Positions 16,029 through 23,582 of a DNA stretch of 27,614 nucleotides are shown piece after piece. The position numbers and the translations under genes are program-made. Every line of letters starts with the position of its first letter. Positions within the stretch are counted from its first letter, which is position 1. Origin of the DNA: Clostridia bacterium (GTDB lineage: Bacteria; Bacillota; Clostridia; Christensenellales; Pumilibacteraceae); contig CAAFIN010000339.1 in the NCBI GenBank assembly GCA_900762945.1, forward strand, positions 1 through 27,614, written 5' to 3'. The notes beneath the pieces are model-generated. The model was not told the origin of the DNA. It ran no database searches and worked only from the letters and a program-made list of their open reading frames with translations.

Positions 16029-16057
16029 GCGTAATTTCCGTTAAAAACGCGTAATTT
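16029..16057. promoter_or_regulatory. Direct repeats gcgtaattt, 20-bp spacing
   Basis: The 9-mer gcgtaattt occurs at 16029-16037 and 16049-16057. Two sites on the same face about two helical turns apart fit the usual binding pattern of AraC-family monomers. They lie between the two divergent promoters, about 65 bp upstream of the leftward -35 and about 115 bp upstream of the rightward -35. Confidence 0.4.
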
Positions 16058-16173
16058 ACCCCACATTTCCGCTACTTCGACCGTGTCAATCGTCAAACTA
16101 GTTCCGTTTCGTCCACCTCTTGCCGCGTGTGAAAAACCGTACTTGAGGTCATAAAAGTCCACCCGAAAAACCG

Positions 16174-16202
16174 TTGACTAATCCGCGCGTTTATCGTATT
16201 AT
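16174..16202 (+). promoter_or_regulatory. Rightward promoter of the GH78-like gene
   Basis: -35 TTGACT (16174-16179), 17-bp spacer, -10 TATTAT (16197-16202); each hexamer matches consensus at 5 of 6. The predicted start is near 16209, giving a leader of about 24 nt before the ATG at 16233. Confidence 0.7.
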
Positions 16203-16232
16203 TATAGTATCTTTTATCTAGCGAGATCTATT

Positions 16233-18509
16233 ATGAAAGCCTATTTTCCGAAAATCGACGAAAACGACAAGAACGTGACCGTGGCGTTCCGCTACGCGCC
16301 CGATAAAAACCATGAAAACCTCGAGTTGCGTATCTCCGCGTCGAACGCGTTCGGCGTTTTTTCGGACGGCAAACTGATTTTTCGCGGTCCTATCCGCTCG
16401 GCGCACGGTTACAGTCACGTTTCGAACGTCGAATTTCGTTCAGTTATGCCCACCTGCATAGTTATCGAGGTCGCGTACTACGGAATCAACGGTTTCGCGT
16501 ACGTCGACGAGCCGCCGTTCCTTGCCGCGGAACTCGTTGCAAACGGCGAAATCGTAGCCACCGCCGCCGATTTCGAAGCGTTCCGCCTTACCGACCGCGT
16601 GCAGAAAGCGCCGCGCTACAGTTTTCAGCGGGCGTTCTCCGAAAGTTACGTTATGCAAAACAGCCGCGAAGCGCTCTACCGCGGCTTACCCGTCCGCTAC
16701 CCGCGACTGAGTCTTGCCGAAACCGAGGGCAATACTCTTACGCCATGCGATATTTCTCTGCCGATACTCAGCCCCGAGCCGATAGAAACAGTAATCGAAC
16801 GCGGGCATCTCGGCGTAAACCCCGCGCCGCACCTTTTCCGCGACCGCTGTATCGTGAATATCGGCGAAATACTGAAAGGTTACACACTCGACACGCTGGA
16901 ATCATTCCCACCCGACGAAGTTGCCGCACTCGCGTTCGTTCCGGACAAAACCGGAAAATACAACGGAAAACTCGCCGACGGTTACGCGCTGTTCGACTGC
17001 GGAATAAACCGCACGGCGTTTATCGGACTGAACGTTTCGGCAGAAAAAAACTCAACCGTTTACGTTATTTTCGACGAAATTTTATGGGACGACGGCATGA
17101 GCGATGCAGCGTTTGCTGCATCGCACCCGCAAGGCGCGCTCCCGCTGTCGTTCTACCGCATGCAATGTTGCAATATCGTCAAGTACGATCTCTCCCCCGG
17201 CAAGTACGATCTTCTCTCGTTCGAGCCGTACACTTTCCGCTATCTCAAAGTGATCGTAAAAGGCTCGGCGACGATAAGCCGCGTTTACCGCACGCCGTAC
17301 GAAAATCCCGACTCGGACGAAACGATCTTTGCGTCGTCCGACGACAAATTGAACGCAATCTTCGAAGCGGGCAAACGCACTTTTGCACAAAACGCCGTGG
17401 ACGTTTTGACCGACTGTCCGTCGCGCGAGCGCGCGGGCTGGCTGTGCGACAGTTATTTCACCGCGCGCGCCGAACGCCTGCTTACCGGCAAAAACGCGGT
17501 CGAACGCAATCTTCTCGATTGTTACCGCCTTGCGCCCGAGTCGCCGTTCCTGCCGCCCGAAATGCCCGCCATGTGCTACCCCGCCGACCACAACGACGGC
17601 GTGTTTATCCCAAACTGGGCGATGTTCCTCATAGTCGAACTAAAAGACTATCTCCGTAGAACGGGCGACGAAACCATGACGGACGGCTTCCGCAACAAGA
17701 TCGCGCGGCTTTTAGATTACTTCTCGCGCTACGAGAACGAATACGGACTGCTCGAAAATCTGCCCGGGTGGGTGTTCGTCGAGTGGAGCGACTGCTCGAA
17801 GTTCCTTACCCCCGTCAATATCCCCACGAACATGCTTTACGCGCTCGCGCTAGAAGCCGCCGCCGACCTTTACGGCGACGACTCCGCGAAAGCCAAAGCC
17901 GAAGCGATTAAAAACACTATCCGCGCGCTTGCGTTCGACGGCGAGTTTTTCGAGGACAACCTCGTGCGCGAGAACGGCAAACTCGTCCGCGCGGGCAACG
18001 TAACCGAAACCTGTCAGTACTACGCGTTCTTCACCGGGGTCGCGAATAAAGCCGACTACCCCGCGCTTTTCGAAACCGTGCTGACCTCGTTCGGACCACT
18101 GAGAAGCGCCGACGTTTACCCGAATATTCCGCGCTCGAACGCGTTCATCGGTAATTTTCTGCGGCTGGAAACGCTCGACCGCTACGGCGAAGAAGAAACT
18201 ATCCTTCGCGAGTTCACGCCGTATTTCGGGCGTATGTCCCGGCGCACCGGCACGCTGTGGGAAAACAACGACCCGCACGCGAGTTGCTGTCACGGCTTCG
18301 CTTCGTATATCTGCGTACTTTACGCCAAGATCGCGTTCGGCTATCTCGGCTTCGACGAAACCTACAAAACGATTATTCTTCGCGAAAACTTCCGCCTTTC
18401 GGGTTCGGCGCGCTTCCCCGTTCCCGGCGGCTTCGTAAGTATCGAAATTACGAACGGAACTCGCGCGGTTTCGATCCCCGACGGCTACGAACTCAAAATC
18501 GTAAAATAA
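16233..18509 (+). CDS. GH78 alpha-L-rhamnosidase-like enzyme, cytoplasmic
   Basis: 758 aa without signal peptide. The N-terminal half (about 1-360) is beta-rich, as in GH78 accessory domains. The (alpha/alpha)6 barrel follows. The GH78 acidic cluster is kept in DCPSRERAGWLCD, giving D394, E399 and D406 at the spacing of the family's D-x4-E-x6-D set. The downstream motif GTLWENNDPHASCCHG supplies E677, the candidate catalytic base. The predicted reaction is release of non-reducing rhamnose from imported oligosaccharides by inversion. It is the only rightward gene, with its own promoter (16174-16202) but a weak ribosome site, and it converges on the GH106-like gene. The sequence is divergent from well-known rhamnosidases, so another deoxy- or hexose substrate is possible. 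Confidence 0.85.
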   Translation: MKAYFPKIDENDKNVTVAFRYAPDKNHENLELRISASNAFGVFSDGKLIFRGPIRSAHGYSHVSNVEFRSVMPTCIVIEVAYYGINGFAYVDEPPFLAAELVANGEIVATAADFEAFRLTDRVQKAPRYSFQRAFSESYVMQNSREALYRGLPVRYPRLSLAETEGNTLTPCDISLPILSPEPIETVIERGHLGVNPAPHLFRDRCIVNIGEILKGYTLDTLESFPPDEVAALAFVPDKTGKYNGKLADGYALFDCGINRTAFIGLNVSAEKNSTVYVIFDEILWDDGMSDAAFAASHPQGALPLSFYRMQCCNIVKYDLSPGKYDLLSFEPYTFRYLKVIVKGSATISRVYRTPYENPDSDETIFASSDDKLNAIFEAGKRTFAQNAVDVLTDCPSRERAGWLCDSYFTARAERLLTGKNAVERNLLDCYRLAPESPFLPPEMPAMCYPADHNDGVFIPNWAMFLIVELKDYLRRTGDETMTDGFRNKIARLLDYFSRYENEYGLLENLPGWVFVEWSDCSKFLTPVNIPTNMLYALALEAAADLYGDDSAKAKAEAIKNTIRALAFDGEFFEDNLVRENGKLVRAGNVTETCQYYAFFTGVANKADYPALFETVLTSFGPLRSADVYPNIPRSNAFIGNFLRLETLDRYGEEETILREFTPYFGRMSRRTGTLWENNDPHASCCHGFASYICVLYAKIAFGYLGFDETYKTIILRENFRLSGSARFPVPGGFVSIEITNGTRAVSIPDGYELKIVK

Positions 18510-18531
18510 CGCACCCCGGCATATATAAAAA

Positions 18532-18576
18532 AACGAACGCCCGCGAAAGCACAACGCTTCCGCAGGCGTTTTCGTT
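18532..18576. terminator. Bidirectional terminator between convergent genes
   Basis: Long hairpin, arms 18532-18550 and 18556-18576 with loop acaac, two mismatches and a 2-nt bulge. On the minus strand it is followed by seven T (plus-strand A at 18527-18533), a strong exit for the leftward operon. On the plus strand the following T-rich tract is broken up, so it is weaker for the GH78-like gene. Confidence 0.8.
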
Positions 18577-18632
18577 ATACTCTTTTTCGCGTTTATCACG
18601 CAGGATCAAGGTGCCGACTTTTGTACTTTTCG

Positions 18633-21038
18633 TTAATCGCGATCGTTTTCAAAGTCAATCAGCCTTATGCCGTCGAAGCCGAGCGGCGCAAGCGCGTCGT
18701 ACTGCGACAGTTTGTCGCGAAGCGCGTTCGCAAGCGTGTCGTTCATCGTGATTTCCAGCGCGTTCTCGCCGTCAAGCACGCAGTCCGAAATATCGTAAAC
18801 GTACGGCGGGCAGATTCTGTACCCGAGATCTCTACCGTTCAGCACCGCGCGCACGCTTCCGTCCGCGCCGTCGATCGCAAGCAGTTTTTTGCACTTTTCG
18901 GTAGTAAAAGCGCACTCGAATTTTACCGTTCCCGAGAACGACGGCATTTCGTCCGCGGCGCATAGGTCGAACGGCGGCATTATCGTTTTGTAAAACGCAA
19001 ACTCGTCCTTGTCGTAAGCCCGAACGCTCGCCTTGAATTTCGCCGTCAACTGCTTTTCCGCGATAATTTTTCTCGGGCCTGCCGCCTTGCCGCGACAAAC
19101 CGTCACGGAAGCGCCCGGTTCGAGATCGAGCGCGAACTTGCCGTCTTTTGCGGTGTAACTATACTCGCCGAGGAAGTCGCGCACCGCGAACTCGCCGCGT
19201 TTTTTTAGATCCGCGGTCGCGTTTATCCGCTTGCCGCCGGCGTTAAAGAACAGATACCCGTCCTCGCCGTCCTTGACGTAATGGTAAAAGCGCAGATTTT
19301 TACATTCCCCGCCGAACTCGACGTCGCGGAACCCGGAAAGTTTTTTGACAATATCCCGCTCGCCGCCCTTACCCGCGAAAATCACGGGTTTTCCGAGATT
19401 GCGCAGTTCGTTTTTCAGTTCCTCGGACAAAAACTCGGCGTAAGGCGCGACGATAAGTTTTACGTCTGCAGACCTGAGCGCGTACGACGGCACGATAAGC
19501 GCGTTGAAACCGTTTTCGTGCAAGGTTTTCAGCACCTTGTCGACGGGCGTATAGTCCTTGCCCGACCAGCAACTTTCCGCGTGGTACAGCACGCCGATAT
19601 CGATTTTCGGCTTACCGCCCGAGAACAGTTCGCAACCGTATTCGGCGTACTCCATCAGCCTACCGAACGCGGGATACTCGGGGTTTTTGCCGCCGCAGAA
19701 AAAGTGCGGAGGACAATCGTTGTTCGGAAACTCCGACGAGAACGCGTGCGGCACGAAATGATTGATACCGCCGACCAGCATGAGATCGACCAGGTATTTC
19801 ATATTTCTGACGTTTTCGCCCCAACCGTAAGCCCCGAAAACCTCGCAAAGACTGTCGCCGTGCTTTCTTTCGTCGAGCGCGGCGGCGGAAGCGGCGAGCG
19901 AAGCGAGCGTATGACAGAAAAAGTCGGGCGAAGAATAATATCCGCTTATCGGCGCAACGTGATCGTACTCCGTCGAATACGGCTTGATCTGATGAAGCAC
20001 CACGTCCACTCCCGCCATATCCTGCCCGGACTGGCTCTTGAAGTAATGCCCCGGTCCTCTGCCAGTCATAAGGTGGCAGTTCATATCCTCGATGATATGC
20101 CCGACGTAGCGCACGCCACGGTCGCGACACCACTTGCCCGCGCGCTCGGTAAAGCAGTCGCGGTAAAGATCGGAAATTATATCCATATACGCGATACGTA
20201 TTTCGCAGTCGCGGTCGTTTCTCAACTGCCACAGCGCGATATAATCGGACTCGTCGAAGCCCGCGATACGCGCCCGAAGCCGCTCGTTCACTTCTTCCGA
20301 GTATGGAAAAGCGTGACCGTCCGTGCCTAAACCCGTAGTGTAAATGTTAAGGTTGTACTTGACGAAGTTCTCGTTGTAATCGTTGAAAAAACCGGGTTCG
20401 TCGGAGAAAAAGCCTTGGAAAACGTTGCCGAAATACTTGGCGTAACGCGCGTAATGCGGCTCGTACACGTTGTCAACGAGCAGATCGACCGAAGCGGGGT
20501 TGATCATATCCATGCGGTCGCGCCTGCCGCCGCCGCGCGTTTCGACTATCGTCGCTATGCGGTAAAGTTCGCCTTCGGGAAGATCGAAATACAACATCCC
20601 CTCCGCTAAACGCGAAGTAAGGCAAACCGGCTTCGAGTAATTTACGCCGTCCTTTTCGTGCGGATAAGCCGCGGCGTAGATAATTCTGTCGTTCCCTAAG
20701 TCCCACTGCGTGATTCTGCCGTTCTTTCTGCCCACCGCGTCCACGAATTTCGCGGCGATTCTGCGCTGTTGCAGATCGGGGTACTCGATAACCTTGTCGC
20801 AAGCGTAGCCGGTCGGGTAACGTATATCGTCGAGAATCCAGACGTGCATGCCGAGTTTTTCCGCGAGCGCGAAGATAAAATCGAGGTCGCTCCACCACTT
20901 CTCGCCGCAAAAATCGGGGTGCGGGCGCGACTCGACGCAGAACGCCCTCAGTCCGCTGTCGTAAATTGCCTGTATTTCGTTTCCGATAGCCTCGCGACTT
21001 TCGCCTTTCAGCCACAGAAACGGAAAAATATGTTCCAT
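18633..21038 (-). CDS. GH106-like glycoside hydrolase, probable rhamnosidase-type
   Basis: 801 aa, no signal peptide. A TIM barrel occupies about 1-430, with FCVESRPHPDF near the start, VWILDDIRYPTGYA (66-79), the acidic motif FFSDEPGFF (210-218, Glu214) and GHIIEDMN (Glu317). A Rossmann/glutamine-amidotransferase-like segment follows (about 470-570, with LIVPSYAL and LIVAPYAEF), then a C-terminal galactose-binding/GH2 sugar-binding-like beta-sandwich (about 690-780, LDGENALEITMND). This order fits GH106-related enzymes, many of which act on alpha-L-rhamnosides, but this copy is shorter than the roughly 1,000-aa characterised members. Which Glu residues are catalytic is inferred. It is the last gene of the leftward four-gene operon, 30 bp after the GH20 stop, with AAGGA about 10 bp before its ATG. 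Confidence 0.65.
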   Translation of the reverse strand: MEHIFPFLWLKGESREAIGNEIQAIYDSGLRAFCVESRPHPDFCGEKWWSDLDFIFALAEKLGMHVWILDDIRYPTGYACDKVIEYPDLQQRRIAAKFVDAVGRKNGRITQWDLGNDRIIYAAAYPHEKDGVNYSKPVCLTSRLAEGMLYFDLPEGELYRIATIVETRGGGRRDRMDMINPASVDLLVDNVYEPHYARYAKYFGNVFQGFFSDEPGFFNDYNENFVKYNLNIYTTGLGTDGHAFPYSEEVNERLRARIAGFDESDYIALWQLRNDRDCEIRIAYMDIISDLYRDCFTERAGKWCRDRGVRYVGHIIEDMNCHLMTGRGPGHYFKSQSGQDMAGVDVVLHQIKPYSTEYDHVAPISGYYSSPDFFCHTLASLAASAAALDERKHGDSLCEVFGAYGWGENVRNMKYLVDLMLVGGINHFVPHAFSSEFPNNDCPPHFFCGGKNPEYPAFGRLMEYAEYGCELFSGGKPKIDIGVLYHAESCWSGKDYTPVDKVLKTLHENGFNALIVPSYALRSADVKLIVAPYAEFLSEELKNELRNLGKPVIFAGKGGERDIVKKLSGFRDVEFGGECKNLRFYHYVKDGEDGYLFFNAGGKRINATADLKKRGEFAVRDFLGEYSYTAKDGKFALDLEPGASVTVCRGKAAGPRKIIAEKQLTAKFKASVRAYDKDEFAFYKTIMPPFDLCAADEMPSFSGTVKFECAFTTEKCKKLLAIDGADGSVRAVLNGRDLGYRICPPYVYDISDCVLDGENALEITMNDTLANALRDKLSQYDALAPLGFDGIRLIDFENDRD

Positions 21039-21068
21039 TTTCGGTAGTTCCTTATGTAGTAAATGCGA

Positions 21069-22700
21069 TTAAAGCAGGTTAAGCGTAGCGATTGCGCCCC
21101 AGGTGTTCTGAAGTAGCAATTCGTTCTCGCGGCACGGTTCTTTGCCGTCGCCGAGTATCGGTTCTTCCAGTTCCGGCACGGACAAAACCTTACCGTCCAG
21201 ATAGTCGATCAGTCTGCGAGTGACGTCGTCCAGTCTGTAAATCAGCCCGCCGAGGCGAATGTCCGTCACTTCGAAGCCGTAGGGCTTGTAAAGTCTGTAC
21301 CAGTAATCACGGATCGCTTCGTAAAACCGCTCCAGTTTCTTTTTTAGCGGACGGCAGCGCTTTTCGATAAATTCGCACATACCCGCTTTGTCGCCCGCCG
21401 CGTAAAGTTTTCTCGCGACTATGCCGAAATCGGCTTTGTAGTAAAGACACTCGGACAGCAATCTCAGCGTTTTGAAAATAAAACCGTATTCGGGGTGCTT
21501 TTCCGTCTTTTTCAGCCGCCGCGCGTGATCGGCGTAGATCTCGCCCGCGCCTTCTTTTACCGCGCGGTCGTTGACTCCCGTCAGAAACTCGTTGTAAAGG
21601 AGGTATTTCGCGGCGTTGCACTTGACCGTTTCGTCCTGATCGGCCGACAAAAAGTTCGGCAGATCCAGCGCGATGAAATCGTCGTAACGCACCCCGACCG
21701 CTTCGTAGAACTTGCGTTTTATCGATTTTTCGTCGAAATTGCCTTTCGCGTACTCGGCGGTATGCACCAGCGCGGGCAGAACCGAGAACGGCGAACACGA
21801 ACCGCCGCCGTCGCCCCACACGGTAGTAAGAATCTCGTTCACGCCGTTTTTCCGACAAGCCGCCATCGCCGCTTTCGCCGCGCGTATGCCGTAGTAATTG
21901 AGCGGAGTAAGCCCTACCCACGACCATACGCCGCCCGCGAACGTTAAGCGATCGGTCAGTTTCAGATGCGAACGGATATTCGCCGCGTAGTTTTCCTCGT
22001 CCAGCGAATAATAATCCCAGTAGATGAGCGTGACGTTATCCGGGATATTGTCGGCGATCTCTTTCGGGATTTCCTCTTCCTTGTCCGAGAAGTTCGTGCC
22101 GCCGAACGCCGCGTAAAAGAACATATCGCTCCACATCGAGCAATTAAATCCGTGCTTATTCGCGATTTCGTTCACGCGCTTTAAGTGCTTGAGCATTATT
22201 TCCGCGCGGGGAACTTCGCCGTGAATTTCGCGGTACTTTCCGCTGCCGAGCGCGTGCGCTTCGTCCATACCGATATTCACGCGCCGCGACGTAAAACATT
22301 CGGCGAGCGTTTCGAAAATATGCTCGATGAGTTCGTACGTTCTTTCGTCGTCCGCGAGCAGAATATCCGCGGTATCGCGAATTCCCGCGTACTCTTTCCA
22401 CCGAAAAATGCCGCGAAGGTGCGCCAACGTCTGTATGCACGGCACGAGTTCCACGCCGCTAGCCGCGGCAATACGGTCGATTTCCTTTAGTTCAGCTTTC
22501 GAGTACCGTCCGCGAAGATATCCGAAGTACGGTTCTCCGTTCACTTCGTAAGTGTCCTCGGTGTACAGCATGAGCGTGATATAGCCGATTTTCGAAAGCA
22601 CGGGGATAAGCGAACGCAATGCTTCTACGTTCATGACGGAGTTTCGGGAACAATCTACCATTACTCCGAGTTTCGGATTATTTTCTTGAATATTCGGCAT
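21069..22700 (-). CDS. GH20 beta-N-acetylhexosaminidase-like enzyme (HexD type)
   Basis: 543 aa, cytoplasmic. It begins directly with a TIM barrel (VMVDCSRN, then LMLYTEDTYEV at 43-53), without the N-terminal accessory domain of classical GH20 enzymes. The catalytic Asp-Glu pair is visible in NIGMDEAHALGSG (D146, E147). GVWSWVGLTPLNYY (about 255-268) and TTVWGDGG (about 294-301) line the expected active site. The architecture matches hexosaminidase D-like members, which release terminal GalNAc or GlcNAc by substrate-assisted catalysis. Its start overlaps the end of the isomerase gene by 23 bp. The nearest ribosome site (GAGGAG) is about 13 bp away, so translation probably depends on coupling. 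The C-terminal helical region (about 330-543) is typical of this group. Confidence 0.83.
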   Translation of the reverse strand: MPNIQENNPKLGVMVDCSRNSVMNVEALRSLIPVLSKIGYITLMLYTEDTYEVNGEPYFGYLRGRYSKAELKEIDRIAAASGVELVPCIQTLAHLRGIFRWKEYAGIRDTADILLADDERTYELIEHIFETLAECFTSRRVNIGMDEAHALGSGKYREIHGEVPRAEIMLKHLKRVNEIANKHGFNCSMWSDMFFYAAFGGTNFSDKEEEIPKEIADNIPDNVTLIYWDYYSLDEENYAANIRSHLKLTDRLTFAGGVWSWVGLTPLNYYGIRAAKAAMAACRKNGVNEILTTVWGDGGGSCSPFSVLPALVHTAEYAKGNFDEKSIKRKFYEAVGVRYDDFIALDLPNFLSADQDETVKCNAAKYLLYNEFLTGVNDRAVKEGAGEIYADHARRLKKTEKHPEYGFIFKTLRLLSECLYYKADFGIVARKLYAAGDKAGMCEFIEKRCRPLKKKLERFYEAIRDYWYRLYKPYGFEVTDIRLGGLIYRLDDVTRRLIDYLDGKVLSVPELEEPILGDGKEPCRENELLLQNTWGAIATLNLL

Positions 22701-23502
22701 ATTTGCGGAACAACTCCTCGTAATTATTTCTCACGGCGATCGGATCGTCGTAGGTTTTCATATTGCACACTTCGTAAGTAAAATATCCGTCGTAGCCGAT
22801 TTTTTCAAGCGCGGCGATAACTGACATAAAGTCGACTATACCCTCGCCCGGAAGCCAGTGCCGCTCGTTCGTTTCGTCGCGGTCGGAAACGTGCAAGCCG
22901 ACGAGATAGTCGCATAGAGCAAGCACGCAGTCCGATTCCTTTTCCTGCATTATGTGATTAAGGTCGATCACGGTTTTCAGCCCGTCGACTTCCCCGAGAA
23001 TATACAGCATTTCTTTCGAAGTGTTGCCGAGGCAGTTGCGCGGGAGTACTTCCGCGGCGATCCGAACGGGCGATTCTTTCACTAATTTACGATAGGAATC
23101 TATAAGATTGCTTAGTCCCTTTTCTCTGTCTCCGCCGACTGGGAAATCCCAACCGTTGGTGTGCGTGACGATATACTTAAAACCGTAGCCACTCACACGC
23201 TTGCAGATGTCGATACTGCGCCGCACCGCTTCCGCGCGCTGCTCGTCGTTGAAGTTGAAATAGCAGAACAGCGGGCCGAACGTCATGTGAAAACTATTGA
23301 GATTAAAGCCGAGGTCGCGGAACGCGTCGAGTCGTCTTTCCGTTTTCTCGAAGTACTCGTCCTGTTCGGCGCGGGTAGCGGAGCACACTTCGCAAGCCGC
23401 GACTTCGAGCGTATCGATCCCGGCGTCTTTCAATCCTTTTATAAGTTCGGGTTTCTCCGCGTCGCCCAGTTGCACGCCTACGGATAATTTCGGTTTATAC
23501 AT
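22678..23502 (-). CDS. Sugar phosphate isomerase/epimerase-like TIM barrel
   Basis: 274 aa, the usual length for the xylose-isomerase-like/AP-endonuclease-2 family. Candidate metal ligands appear in order: Glu151 (RIAAEVLPRN), Asp180 and His183 (VIDLNHIM), His204 and Asp207 (GLHVSDRDE), and Glu244 (YFTYEVCN). There is no signal peptide. It should isomerise or epimerise a sugar or sugar phosphate freed by the neighbouring glycosidases, but the family is broad and no specific substrate can be read. AAAGGAGA sits 9 bp before the ATG. It follows the 1,330-aa lipoprotein by 80 bp, with a 9-bp-stem hairpin in that gap, and overlaps the GH20 start. Confidence 0.85.
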   Translation of the reverse strand: MYKPKLSVGVQLGDAEKPELIKGLKDAGIDTLEVAACEVCSATRAEQDEYFEKTERRLDAFRDLGFNLNSFHMTFGPLFCYFNFNDEQRAEAVRRSIDICKRVSGYGFKYIVTHTNGWDFPVGGDREKGLSNLIDSYRKLVKESPVRIAAEVLPRNCLGNTSKEMLYILGEVDGLKTVIDLNHIMQEKESDCVLALCDYLVGLHVSDRDETNERHWLPGEGIVDFMSVIAALEKIGYDGYFTYEVCNMKTYDDPIAVRNNYEELFRKYAEYSRK

Positions 23503-23525
23503 AGTATGTTTCTCCTTTGAATTTG

Positions 23526-23565
23526 CGGGTTCGGAGGAAGCGCAGAACGCGCCCCCCCGAACCCG
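23526..23565. other. Intergenic hairpin inside the four-gene operon
   Basis: Perfect 9-bp stem cgggttcgg (23526-23534) / ccgaacccg (23557-23565). On the minus strand (operon direction) no T-tract follows, so it is unlikely to be a full terminator. It may protect the 3' end of the lipoprotein message or lower downstream expression. On the plus strand it is followed by ggattttt, but no plus-strand gene ends there. Confidence 0.5.
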
Positions 23566-23582
23566 GATTTTTGCTTAAGTAT

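Larger units (their letters stand above)
15844..16232. promoter_or_regulatory. 389-bp divergent regulatory region
   Basis: The only gene-free stretch over 300 bp in the window. It separates the leftward ten-gene operon from the rightward GH78-like gene. It is AT-richer than the flanking genes and contains a promoter for each strand, an inverted repeat over the leftward -10, 20-bp-spaced direct repeats (16029-16057) and the duplicated start segment. I find no supported gene in it; the upstream extension of the lipoprotein frame to 16023 has no ribosome site. Confidence 0.8.

Noticed and set aside
23526..23575. Rightward intrinsic terminator
   Set aside because: The stem is followed by ggattttt on the plus strand, but no plausible plus-strand gene ends there and the surrounding operon runs leftward.
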